This document shows positions 35,260 through 44,429 of a stretch of 64,000 nucleotides of DNA, piece by piece. The stretch lies in NCBI RefSeq assembly GCF_036370855.1, contig NC_088112.1:19956469-20020468 (forward strand), given 5' to 3'. Each line of letters starts with the position of its first letter. Within the stretch, counting starts at the first letter, position 1. This stretch comes from Dromaius novaehollandiae. Lineage: Eukaryota; Chordata; Aves; Casuariiformes; Dromaiidae. A program made the position numbers and the translations under genes. The notes beneath the pieces are model-generated. The model saw nothing but the letters and a program-made list of their open reading frames with translations, ran no database searches and was not told the origin of the DNA.

Positions 35260-38200
35260 CACCCACCCACACAACTGCCAACAGGAAATACTTTGCTTCC
35301 TTCCATGCCCTTACCTGTTCCTTTCAGGTAAAGGTATGCTGCATTAGTATCAATTTTACTGTATGAGTCCCTAATAAGAACAGGACACTTGACTTTGTAG
35401 GCTGTATATTAGAGCAAGTTGTAATGCTCAAGTTCAGCAGAAAGCAAATCTAATTCTTACCGTCTCGATTTGCAGATGAATTTAGCAGAGACTGTGATGC
35501 AGAGTTACTAGGTGGTGCTGCTGTCAGTGCTGATGGCCTAATTAAAGGTGGACCACCAACTGGAGGGGGTCCTAAAGGTGGTCTTGAAGGAGGGTGGAGT
35601 GGAGGTAAAGGCTGAGTCACTGGTGGGGGCGCAGATCCTGTGAAGAGACTCATTTTTAGAATGAATAACTAAACCTAAAAGGCCACAAAACCTTTTTCAG
35701 TAAGACACACAAACTGCACTGGAAATATTCCTCTTATTCAAATGATAAACAGCATGAGATACAGTGTAAAAGGTTTTACAACTTCAGGTTGTTTCTGACA
35801 TATTCCCAACATACTAGGTCCTGTAGCTGTTATCCATGATCTCTTTCAGTTATGTGTGGTGACTGTTGGTAAGAATTTCAAGAGACAGAGAAAGCAACCT
35901 GATTTCAATTACTCAGTCTGGACTTCATAAAATTGTTATACAGTCCCACACTAGACAGAGTACACTGAACTAGCAAGAGTTGAAACAGATTCCTTCTGAC
36001 AGAATGCTCATCTTCCACTTTATTTATACATTTATGCAAAATAACAACATATAGATTCTATGGCTACTTAAACAACACAGGAAAGACGATTTCATGTGGG
36101 AAAACCGTTGCCAACAAGTAGTTTGTATAAACTTATTATGCAAGTTTGAGGTGCTTTGCTTTAAAATACTTAACACTCCAAATTAAAAAAAAACACACAG
36201 GAAAGTTTATTACTTTATTTTGAAGTTCTAAAAACAATTTGTAACTTTACAGAAAGACCTGAACTGGGAAAAAAAAAAATCACTACTTTCCTTCCTCTAG
36301 GACTTTCTCAAGCTGAGACATTTAGAAGCCCTGCTGCTTTTCTCCCCTTAGAGAAATGCCAAATCCTAGATGTACCTTTGCCCCTTTGTTCCCCATTATT
36401 CCTGGGGTCAGTACATCTGCCCTTAGTTAACTCTACAAAGACACCAATGTGTTTTAGATAAATACAAAAGTTAGCCTTTCAAGAGGTAAGACCACATTAT
36501 CCAGCATCATCGGGTCTTAAAGAGACAGAGAAGCTCACAGACCATATATGAAAGTATATTGAAGAATTCCACACCACACAGAACATTCAGCTTCATGAGA
36601 TGAACCTGCATGGTATGGTCTGATTTAAGGGAAAAGGAAGAAAAGAAAAAATATCTAGTGAAATTATCTGATTGAGCACTTAATGTTGGATACTGCAAAG
36701 CAAATTAGCAATTGTTATATGCAAGCAATACTATTACAGAACTTGGAAGAGATTCTGTTTCTCTGAGAAGTTGTTCAAAGTTAGCCATACAGAGAGCTAG
36801 TAAACCTTTGTTCCAAATAGCATGATCAGCAAAATAATCTATATTACTTTTAACAGTGATCATTGTTCTACAAAAAAAAAACTAGCAAGGAAATTGCTCA
36901 GGAGGATTCACTGTTGCGTGGATATAAGAATTCTCTTGTTGAGAATTGTTGAGAAAATACTAATTGTTTATTCCAGTAAGCTGTCTGAAAGAGAGTTTCA
37001 TTAATTTTATGAGTTTAAGATAGCTTGAAAATCATAAAACTTTTAGCTGGGCATATAACAAGAAATTAACATCAAGATAGATGTCTAATACGAGGTCAGA
37101 AACATTTCACAAGAAAAAATACTTGCTTTAACATTTAAAATATTTCTGTATGCAACTCCTATCAGCATGCTCAGAGAGAAAGATAGTTAGAAACCCTGTA
37201 ATAGCAAACAACCGTTTGGTAAAGAGAAACTGGAGTACGAGTTTGTTACCACAATATTCACAGGTTACATAAGAGAGCTATTAGTGTTTTCAAAGGTTTT
37301 AGCCATTGCCTGCACCAGCACACAAAAGAACAAAACAGAACATAGACACAGACAGAGGTGATAACTCTTCGCATCTCACGCTTTCAGAATACTTTCTAAA
37401 GGCTAAGAATTAACACTGGTTAGTAAAAACTGCAAATTTAGATGAAGAAAGCCTTCCTTTCAACAGGCCTCTATTTCAATAGCATGGACTACTTTCCAGT
37501 TTTGTTTCCAGGCTGTACTCAGGTCACTTGCACTATCCTGACTGAGGCTGTTCTGAGAATGTCCAAAATTAAGTGATTAACAGAAAGGCTAACAAGGTTT
37601 TAAGCCGCAAAAAAACCCCACACTCACTAAACAGGACTACAGTTCTCAATTGTGAAGTCCCCACCTGACAGAAGCATGCAAATGCTCCAACAGCCACGCC
37701 AAAGAACGGTGAAGGCAACAGAAAGAGCATTACCCACACACAGCTTCCCAGACAACAAGACACCATTCAGGAATTACCTGCTTCAGTCACCCAAACCAAA
37801 CCTAAATACCTGAACTACACACAAAACTCATTTCAAACCCAAAGAAGTCATCCCCAGTACTTGTGATGTGCATTTTCTCACGCTGTTTTGACAATCCAGT
37901 TCTACAAACAAATCGCTGCTCCAGAGTAAATTCTATACTCTCTTTTTAAAATGTAAACAGAGAAAGGGACATTAGCAGTCAAATAAAAAAAAAGGGGGGG
38001 GGGGGACTACTGAAGAGTTATGAATACCTGGCTTCATATAGCTGTTCTGAAGCGGAGGACCTCCTGGAGAAGCAGCATATTGGTAACTTCCTGGAGGATT
38101 TGTATTTCCTGATAAGGATGATGGTGGTGGTTGAGCTGATGCTGTCCCTGCCACATGAGCCAAGTGGCTTGTTTGAGACCCAGCTGGATGACTCACGGGA

Positions 38201-39392
38201 GTCTGGCTATACTGCCAGTTTGAAAGCACTGGTGGGCTAGCTCCAGGAGGAAAGCCACCAGCAGATGATACAGCAGCCGAGTTTTGTAGCGCAGGCGGCA
38301 GCACTTGTGGAACAGAACCTGTTTGTTGTACTGGTGATCCAGACAGAGGTGCCACTGGTGGTCTATTGAGAATCTGTCCAGGTCCTTGATAATTATTTAA
38401 TTGAGAAGCAATCTGAGAGCCGCTATAGTTATACTGTCCAGAAGACTGATGTGGAGGAACTTTGGCTGGCATCTGATGCGAATATGCTCCTGGAACTGAA
38501 GGGCTATACCCCTGGCCATCTGATGGATGCATCAGCTGATTTTGAACAGGACCTGGAAAATAAAAACCTTTAAAATATCAGTGTTGTGTATGACTTCTGA
38601 AAGTAAGAGATGCTCCTGAGAATCTCCTTCCCTAAGATTTTATTAATCTCTAAGCCATAAAGTGTTTTTTTAAACAATAATCCAGGTATAAGTGACAGAG
38701 GTACTGCTACAGAAGACATGAATTCCACAGTATTTTGCTATCAACACTTAGATCTTTGTTTAGTTATTTTTACCATTGCTTTGTATAACACTGCAACTCA
38801 CTAAGCATTTCAATGTCTGAGCATAATCCATGATCCTAGACTGAAATTCACACACCATACTATTTCTATCCTCAGAAACACGGAAAGGCAAGCCAACCAT
38901 AGACTAGTGCTCTCCCACACAACTGGCAGTAGTACAAAGTAGCAGACTGAAAGCAAAAGAATATCTTATGTAACAATTTAGTTTCACTCGAGGACTGAAA
39001 ACAACTTTAACTTTAAAGTAAAGACACGAACAGCCAATGTCAGCATAGGTCACCATGTTATTTCTCAAGTGACAAAATTAATCTATGAAAGTTTCTGTAG
39101 TTAATTTTAGTAAGAGAACTATTCATACATATGCTACTCATGTAAAAAGCTAGTTGGTCAGGAAAATGGAATGAAGGATAAAAGTATCAAAATAATTCCC
39201 AAATCAGGAAGAAAAAACTTGATAGCTTGACTTGATAGGGAGACAATATAAATTTTCCAAGTGAAATCCTTTTGACTGAGCCAAATACACTAGATAATGC
39301 ATGACACTGCCAATCATGACCGCTTAAAGATCATTAGAACATTTTCTGACATTGCATCATTTTCATCTATTTTAGCCAGTCACACTACTGTG

Positions 39393-39425
<33 letters not shown>

Positions 39426-42400
39426 TTCTAAGCGCAGTTTGAATATTGGAGACAATTCACATACAGATTTAAGTGTATGAAAGCAAAGAAGATCCTCTTC
39501 TTGGTTTAGGCTTAAGATTCTGTCCTTTGCAGCCTTGTACTACTTCCCAGATTTCCAGAATTAGTTATGCTTTTTGGACAATGTTTTCTTGAACCTATAA
39601 AAACCAAAGACACTTATTTTCCATACCAGAAACCCCTGCTGGATTCAATACTACGTTAAATTTTCAAAAATACACCATATATGTGTCTGTGTATATATTT
39701 CATATAGCAGTACCGGAAATTGCTGCCACCAGAACAAAAGTCGCATTTCATTTAACATTAAAATAAAGAAGGCTGGTTTTCCAAGCTACTGAAACATTCT
39801 AGTTAATTTTCAAAAGGTGAGAAAGTTCACATTTCCAAGTTAGAACAAGTCTGAACTCAGGCATTTATTATAGTAAAATAAGTTAATTACAGAACACACT
39901 GAAAAACCTAGTTAAGACAAACAGTGCTGCTGTCATTCAACTCATCATTCCTTAGATATGCTTAAGTTACTGTCCACAGCCAGCTGTTACCTCACAGAAT
40001 ATTGTACGTATCAATGTGAATTCCATAGCCAAGGTACTACTAGAGTGCTACTGACCTCATCCTCACTGCCTATTATTTGTGCACAAAAAGTAACTACCAT
40101 GCTGTTCTCTACCTATTAATCACAATTTGTAGTTTACGTTTCAGTTAACATATCCAGTTATACCCCCCAGTCCTTACAACGCTGGTCATTAGTCTTAGTA
40201 ACATATAATACGCTAAGACCAGTAATGTCTAAACAAAAAGCTTGCAAACATGAAAACTGTAAGAATTATGACTCATCCTTGAAAACTATCCTGCAGCACA
40301 CACCAAATAAGTTTTTACAATGGATTGTGTAAACAGATTGTTAGATTTAACCTACTACCTCTAATGACTAAGACTTATGTGATGACAAGCATCCCAACTG
40401 CATCGCCATGTACACTGATATTTGAACATTACAATAAATTGTACAAAAGCTATAAAAATACTAATTAATTTTATAACTTTATTATTCACCTTAGGGCATG
40501 ACTTTCTAGCCTGGTCAGGAATCAGAATATTTTAATTGCTCTTTTAAACACTGCTTTCCCTGAAGTTTGAGGATAAGGTAACGAAAGCAAGGTAAAACCT
40601 GAAAATGAATGATCCAGTACTTTCTATGGCACTTTAAAAATCTAACTCAACACAGCATAATTTTCCAAATCTCAACTTCCTATTTTTAAAGTTAGAAGCA
40701 CTACAAAAAGTCTCGATAGCCCATGTTCAGTCCATGTTTCCAAGACATGCTGCATGAATCTGCCAACAAAACTAAAGCAACAGCGCTGAGGGGTGTGAAC
40801 CCTTTTCAGCGACCTTTACAGTTGCACAAAGACTTCTCAGAACTTGCTATCTTGCTGCTGTTGGGTATAGTCTTGACCCGACCTCTATACTGAGAGCTGT
40901 CAGAAAGCATATAGGCTCTCCAGTTTCCTCCACATGCTGCTTGTTTCCTGACCCATTCTACGAAGCCCAGGAATCAAGAAGGAATTCAGCACAGGCTGAA
41001 GATCACCTGCACAAGAGCAAACCAGCTAAGGCTCAGAATACTGCAGAGAGGAGTCAGCAACACAAGCAAGGCCACCTGTTTAACAGTGAAAGAAACCTAC
41101 ATAAGGACACAAGCTCATTCAATATATCTAAGAGATCAGGAATAGCACTAGAATATATAAGTGTTGCTCACTAGTTCTATGCAAAGGGTCAAAATATTAG
41201 CATGCTAGGCTAGGATTCAAGCTCTATTCTCTGACATACAGAATTTCAGCGTGATCCACTGCAAGCCAGTTATTTTGTGTGTTGCTTCCACCAATTGTAA
41301 CCTCCTCAACCTTCAGGGAGATGCAAGAACAAATACATTAAAAAGCTGAATTCTAACTGAACTACCATGGAAACAATCACCATCAGTGTCCAGCTCAGCC
41401 GAGTTTGACCCCCTGCTTTCCAAGCACGTGGAGAGCTGACCAAAGCGAAATGCTTCTAAAGCATCTCATGACCTCAGAGTGCCATTCTAACATATCACAT
41501 GATCACACCAAAACAATTCTAAAAAATCATTTACACTTAAAGAATGCTTGCTATCTTATCGTTTCTTCTTCATGTTTACACTTCAAATCTATTAATTGAA
41601 AAGCAAATTAGTATCAGTATTCTATATTTACTTAAATGTAGATTACTACTAAAAAAAAAAAAGTAGTAGAGGAGGGTTGTTACCAAGCAACCCAATGCTC
41701 AGTACTAAAAAATCTACAGGTCAACATACAGTGCTGCTATAATGATTTACTGCCTTTGCTGGACACACGAGTTCAGGGAGTTACCTGCAAAAAGTAAGGT
41801 GAACAAAAAGTTGAGAGAAAGAGCTGACAGCTGCATAACAATTTATATTCTGTGGACAGCTTTCTTACCACGTGCAACATTTTAAATATTATAACAGTAC
41901 TCCTAAAGTGTGTTCCAGACTGTTTTTACTGTAAGAGTCAAGGGTCACAGCACCTTCTCAACATATGTTTCAAACAATACTAAGAACAGTTCATGCTTGA
42001 ATAATCTAATTTATTCAAAGGCCAGTAATACAAACCAGATCCCTAACATACCGTAACAACTGCTTTAATTTTACTACCTTGTGTTTGCATAACTCAAATT
42101 TCAGTTCTTTATTTTTTTATACACCTGACTGCCTGACAGTCTGAAATTCCCCAAACTTCCAGTACATGATTAATCCAAGCTGTATAGAAATTAGCAAATA
42201 TAAAATGATGCCACCATGCAAATTAGCCCACTTTGTTACTTCATTACCTAATGTTCTTTCTTTATTCTGTGCATTCTCTACTTGGATCATAAACTCATCA
42301 GAATAGAGGCTCTCTTTTCCGACTGTATTTTATATGCTCCCCACACTGCTGACTCTATAAGCAACTGTACAGTTATTTGTAAAATGCCATTTTGTAGACT

Positions 42401-44016
42401 ACTTTGAGGAACAGTAATAAGCTGTCTGTGAAGGGGGAGGGGGAAGACAAGTCAAAGCATTTAATTGCTCATGTCTAAAGCAGAAAATTCAAAAGACCTC
42501 ATTATAACTGAATTGTTTATGACGCAGAATAACCAGGGAAACACAGAGAAGTATGTAATTAAGGAATGAAGTACAGAGAATACTCTCTGTGTATGTGAAA
42601 CTAGGAAATACTCCCAACAGCACAGATTTTCACACGCGGAGAGAAAACTAAGACACAGAGGCAGAAAGGCTCTCCTTGTATTGCTTTCTTCCCAGCTTAA
42701 AAGGTTAGTTAGCACGTCATTCAGTTTCACCTTCAGTACCTTTTTTTAGTACAAGATATATTTTGAGGGGAAGAAAGAGTCAAGGCTTTTCCAGATTACA
42801 GCATACCAAACAAGAGCAAGTTAGTTTTACAAGAACAACAAGATTAAAGAAGATCACAACGAGCTTCAGTCCGAACTCCGCAAGGTCCTCCCACTGCGAA
42901 CGATAACCACAGTGCCACATGTACAGCCAGGTTCCAAAGGGTCAGAAACTCCGGCGACCGTCTCGATTTTAACGCGGTCAGGGATATGTTCTAAAATAGT
43001 AAGTCTGAGGCAATTTGCTTAACATGTTTTACCTAATTAGCAGAAGTATGGATTTTCCTGAAAGCCATTTTTGTCAGTTTATAAGCTGAAAGACTGGGGG
43101 GGGGGGGGGAAGGATTCTGGGATATTTTTGTCATGAAGAGGTCAACAGCAAAAAATTTGAATAAAGGTTATTTTACCTGATGAACAACTGCATGGGTGTG
43201 CATTTGTTTGTTTTCCATAGCAACACTTAACAGGACACATCTAAAACAACAGTTCATCAAGTTTCCTATTTGTGGCAACTCGCAAGAGCTCACATTTTTG
43301 AAACGTTAAGCTTACTACCCACTAACAACACACGTAAACAGCGGCACGTAGGCATCACCCAGACGTGGGGCCCACAGCCTCTCTCAAACCGCTTTATGGT
43401 CCAATATGGGGAGTATAAGGAACCAGCAATCCCATCCTCCCCCTTTTTTGATTTAATTTAGCCACTTTTTCCTCTAAGACACAGGTAACGGCGACGAGGC
43501 GAATGCGTGTCCAAAACTACGTGGTGTTGTTACAGAGGCAGCAAAGCCTCGAGGCCAAAGCGAAGCTCCTCGGTGCCGCTCGCCCCCATCCTTTAAATTA
43601 AACCAGCCAAACAGCTAACACTCGAGAGACGAGACACCCATCGAATTACCTACCGCACGCAGATTAAAAAAAACCCTCCCCAGTGCGGCGCGGGGCCCGC
43701 ACCGACCTCCCACCGCCTGGGGCCGAGGCCTCCCCGCGGACACCGGCCTCGCAGGCGGCCCGGAGGCGGAGGGAAGGACCGCCGGGGCCGGGGGGCGCCC
43801 CCGGGTGCCCTCAGCGCCGCCCCTCCCCCCTCCCCGGTCCCCTCAGCGCCGCGGAGCCACCTCAGCGCCGCCCCTCCCCGGTCCCCTCAGGGGCGCCCCC
43901 TCCCGCCGCCGCCTCCCCTCGGCGCCGCCCGCCGCCGCCTCACCATTGCTGTAGGGCTGCTGGCCGGCGCCGTTCTGGCTGCGGTAGGCGGCGGCGGGCC
44001 TGGCGGGCTGGGCCAT
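19405..44016 (-). CDS. SEC24A: SEC24A (COPII coat cargo adaptor)
   Basis: SEC24A pairs with SEC23 in the inner COPII coat and binds export signals of cargo at ER exit sites. Twenty-three coding exons on the minus strand join in phase to 3324 nt, 1107 aa (human about 1093). Domain order: a Pro/Gln/Ser-rich disordered region (1 to about 425); a zinc finger with C445, C448, C466 and C469; the vWA-like trunk (about 515-753, starting near VYLFVFDVSH); beta-sandwich (about 758-842, around IRCTKGLSIHTFHGNFFVRS); helical domain (about 853-956); a gelsolin-like domain (about 980-1055, MFLWIGKNCGQNF); and the C-terminus YYEFLLHIQQQVNK. Paralogue choice: the core, for example GRISVFQTQLPSVGMGALK, fits SEC24A, as does the SAR1B-SEC24A-CAMLG synteny. 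The disordered region is the most diverged part. All essential core features are intact. Confidence 0.97.
19940..20043 (-). CDS. SEC24A: SEC24A coding exon 22
   Basis: 104 nt, residues 1036-1069: THLPELETAESIRTIAFISW then LREQRPFFPILYII. Acceptor CTCTTAG|AC, donor AAA|GTAAGT. Confidence 0.95.
20600..20692 (-). CDS. SEC24A: SEC24A coding exon 21 (gelsolin-like domain)
   Basis: 93 nt, residues 1005-1035: VMFLWIGKNCGQNFISQVLG then VPNYGSVPQNM. Acceptor TTTCAG|GT, donor ATG|GTGCGT. Confidence 0.95.
20825..20929 (-). CDS. SEC24A: SEC24A coding exon 20
   Basis: 105 nt, residues 970-1004: GALNINDRTIPQPPILQLSV then EKLSRDGAYLMDAGS. Acceptor CCTTAG|GG, donor TCT|GTAAGT. Confidence 0.95.
20930..21621 (-). 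other. SEC24A: SEC24A introns 16 to 22 region
   Basis: Introns in the 3' half of SEC24A are short (this one, intron 19, is 692 bp) and AT-rich. I saw no nested gene or RNA in any of them. Confidence 0.75.
21622..21759 (-). CDS. SEC24A: SEC24A coding exon 19
   Basis: 138 nt, residues 924-969: KAFQTGTNARLDERIFTMCQ and LYRVDNLTDE. Acceptor TTGCAG|AA, donor GAG|GTGAGT; phase 0 at both ends. Confidence 0.95.
21760..23265 (-). other. SEC24A: SEC24A intron 18 with nested palindrome
   Basis: A 1.5-kb intron. At 22192-22230 a 9-bp inverted repeat (GGACTTGCA / TGCAAGTCC) encloses a 10-bp perfect palindrome TGCAATTGCA (22207-22216). Nothing else recognised. Confidence 0.8.
23266..23441 (-). CDS. SEC24A: SEC24A coding exon 18
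   Basis: 176 nt, residues 865-923, helical domain: AVDRSVSASLSDARDALVNA and SLRLFPLYVLALLKQ. Acceptor TTTCAG|CT, donor CAG|GTGAGA. Confidence 0.95.
23852..23962 (-). CDS. SEC24A: SEC24A coding exon 17
   Basis: 111 nt, residues 828-864: ERRIRVHTMCLPVVTTLSDV then YLGADVQAITGLLANM. Acceptor TTGTAG|GG, donor ATGG|GTAAGC. Confidence 0.95.
24452..24625 (-). CDS. SEC24A: SEC24A coding exon 16
   Basis: 174 nt, residues 770-827, beta-sandwich: GLSIHTFHGNFFVRSTDLL and AGYAVQMSVEESLTD. Acceptor TTGTAG|GT, donor AAAG|GTAAGA. Confidence 0.95.
25116..25274 (-). CDS. SEC24A: SEC24A coding exon 15
   Basis: 159 nt, residues 717-769: CISRYSAGSVYYYQSYHH, YLTRKIGFEAVMRIRCTK. Acceptor TTTCAG|GC. The donor AAAG|GTTTGA departs from GTRAGT and is followed by a run of 16 U, which suggests it depends on a U-rich enhancer. 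Confidence 0.94.
25889..26009 (-). CDS. SEC24A: SEC24A coding exon 14
   Basis: 121 nt, residues 677-716: DIHLTPSTDFYKKLALDCSG then QQVAVDLFLLSGQYSDLASL. Acceptor AACAG|GA, donor TTAG|GTAAGT. Confidence 0.95.
26310..26516 (-). CDS. SEC24A: SEC24A coding exon 13
   Basis: 207 nt, residues 608-676 of the trunk, including LETQSALGPALQAAFKLM and SPTGGRISVFQTQLP. Acceptor TTGTAG|CT, donor AAG|GTTAGA; phase 0 at both ends. Confidence 0.95.
26835..26890 (-). CDS. SEC24A: SEC24A coding exon 12
   Basis: A small 56-nt exon, residues 589-607: DVFIPMPENLLVNLNENRE. Acceptor TTCCAG|AT, donor GAG|GTAAGA. Confidence 0.93.
27590..27708 (-). CDS. SEC24A: SEC24A coding exon 11
   Basis: 119 nt, residues 549-588: LPGNTRTKIGFITFDSTIHF then QPQMLIVSDIE. 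Acceptor TTTTAG|G, donor GAAG|GTATGC. Confidence 0.95.
27859..27918. repeat. Pure purine tract G20(AG)20
   Basis: In SEC24A intron 10, 20 consecutive G are followed directly by 20 AG dinucleotides on the plus strand. The SEC24A transcript therefore reads (CU)20 C20. Such tracts can form quadruplex or triplex structures and are prone to length change. Confidence 0.97.
28809..28921 (-). CDS. SEC24A: SEC24A coding exon 10 (start of trunk)
   Basis: 113 nt, residues 512-548, with the first trunk strand YLFVFDVSHNAIETGYLN. Acceptor TCTCAG|CT, donor CTT|GTAAGT. Confidence 0.95.
29324..29433 (-). CDS. SEC24A: SEC24A coding exon 9
   Basis: 110 nt, residues 475-511: VPEEFMYNPVTRAYGEPHKR then PEVQNATIEFMAPSEYM. 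Acceptor CATAG|TT, donor ATG|GTAAGG. Confidence 0.95.
29764..29890 (-). CDS. SEC24A: SEC24A coding exon 8 (zinc finger)
   Basis: 127 nt, residues 433-474. Carries all four zinc ligands as two C-x2-C pairs, CRSC and CNLC (C445, C448, C466, C469). Acceptor TTCCAG|CA, donor GATG|GTAAGC. Confidence 0.95.
30712..30814 (-). CDS. SEC24A: SEC24A coding exon 7
   Basis: 103 nt, residues 398-432: LFRCTLTNIPQTQALLNKAK followed by LPLGLLLHPFKDLS. Acceptor ATGTAG|G, donor TCG|GTATGA. Confidence 0.94.
30815..32566 (-). other. SEC24A: SEC24A intron 6
   Basis: A 1.75-kb AT-rich intron. Nothing recognisable beyond splice signals. Confidence 0.8.
32567..32739 (-). CDS. SEC24A: SEC24A coding exon 6
   Basis: 173 nt, residues 341-397: PPLGPNHLTASMGGLSLQ, NLLQERNILP and LHEDIQKLNCNP. 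This is where the conserved core begins. Acceptor ACTTAG|CC, donor CTGA|GTAAGA. Confidence 0.93.
33379..33545 (-). CDS. SEC24A: SEC24A coding exon 5
   Basis: 167 nt, residues 285-340, with the conserved motif RSVGYSYPNLPPGYQNTSPP. Acceptor TTCTAG|CA, donor CAG|GTAAAG. Confidence 0.94.
33846..33923 (-). CDS. SEC24A: SEC24A coding exon 4
   Basis: 78 nt, residues 259-284, including the conserved SYDAIEGGGLM. Acceptor TTATAG|GT, donor ATGG|GTAAGG. Confidence 0.92.
34847..34890. repeat. Short tandem duplication, 26-bp period
   Basis: ATTCATATCATTACTATA occurs twice exactly, at 34847-34864 and 34873-34890, in SEC24A intron 3. Confidence 0.85.
35231..35259. repeat. Homopolymer A29
   Basis: Run of 29 A in SEC24A intron 3. 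There is no flanking duplication or recognisable retroposed body. Confidence 0.92.
35461..35637 (-). CDS. SEC24A: SEC24A coding exon 3
   Basis: 177 nt encoding residues 200-258, almost a pure Pro-rich segment (PPLGPPPVGGPP), then SLLNSSANRD. Acceptor TCACAG|GA, donor GACG|GTAAGA. Confidence 0.93.
35638..38027 (-). other. SEC24A: SEC24A intron 2
   Basis: A 2.4-kb AT-rich intron. A G12 run on the plus strand (37994-38005) gives C12 in the RNA at intron positions +23 to +34. Nothing else recognised. Confidence 0.8.
38028..38552 (-). CDS. SEC24A: SEC24A coding exon 2
   Basis: 525 nt encoding residues 25-199 of the disordered N-terminus, rich in Pro, Ser, Gln and Gly (GPVQNQLMHPSD to QNSYMKP). 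Acceptor TTCCAG|GT, donor CAG|GTATTC, with a C12 tract in the RNA just beyond it. Confidence 0.93.
39395..39422. repeat. Homopolymer T28
   Basis: Run of 28 T in SEC24A intron 1. Confidence 0.92.
43096..43109. repeat. Homopolymer G14
   Basis: Run of 14 G in SEC24A intron 1, about 0.6 kb from the CpG island edge. Confidence 0.9.
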
Positions 44017-44420
44017 GGCGGCGGGCTCGGCGCCGTCGGCCGGGCTCGCTGCAGCCCGGCCCCAGCTCAGGCGGGGGAAGGAAGAGGAGGGGAGGGGGGA
44101 GGAACAGCCCCGCACCGGAACTACCGGGCAGGGCGCGCAGGCGCACTCCGTACACGTGGCACTTCCGGGCCGGGGCGCGCTGCGGCAGTGGGCGGGGCCG
44201 CGCGCCTTAAAGGGGCCGGCGCGGCCGGGGCCGCCCTGGGTGGGGGGGGGGGAGGAGGAGGAAGAAGAGGAGGGAGGGCGGCGAGGCCTGCAGGCCGCGG
44301 GGAAGTCCGGCGGGGAAACCCGGCATCGGCAGGTGCCCGCCGCCCTCCAGCGCCCCTGAGGGGCCTCGGGGCCCCTCGAGCCGCCGAGTGCCTCAGGGTG
44401 ACGCCGGGTTTTGCGCGACC
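43680..44420 (-). promoter_or_regulatory. SEC24A: CpG-island promoter of SEC24A
   Basis: CpG-dense island around exon 1. Upstream of the ATG are CCGGAA at 44115-44120, an NRF1-type GCGCAGGCGC at 44135-44144, an E-box/G-box CACGTG at 44153-44158 and an ETS site CCGGAAGT (minus) at 44168-44161. Transcription probably begins within about 44030-44200. Confidence 0.8.
43944..44016 (-). CDS. SEC24A: SEC24A coding exon 1
   Basis: 73 nt: MAQPARPAAAYRSQNGAGQQ then PYSN plus one base. ATG at 44016-44014 in a GCCGCCATGG context. Donor AATG|GTGAGG. Confidence 0.92.
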
Positions 44421-44429
44421 CTCGTTTGA

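Larger units (their letters stand above)
33924..35460 (-). other. SEC24A: SEC24A intron 3
   Basis: A 1.5-kb intron with an A29 run at 35231-35259 followed by CACCCACCCAC, and an 18-bp direct repeat at 34847-34864 and 34873-34890. No gene seen. Confidence 0.8.
38553..43943 (-). other. SEC24A: SEC24A intron 1
   Basis: The longest SEC24A intron, 5.4 kb, mostly AT-rich. It holds a T28 run (39395-39422) and a G14 run (43096-43109), and merges into the CpG island at about 43680. No nested gene or interspersed repeat recognised. Confidence 0.8.

Noticed and set aside
35231-39422. A29 and T28 runs as possible poly(A) tails of retrocopies
   Set aside because: No gene-like body beside them and no flanking target-site duplication found by eye.
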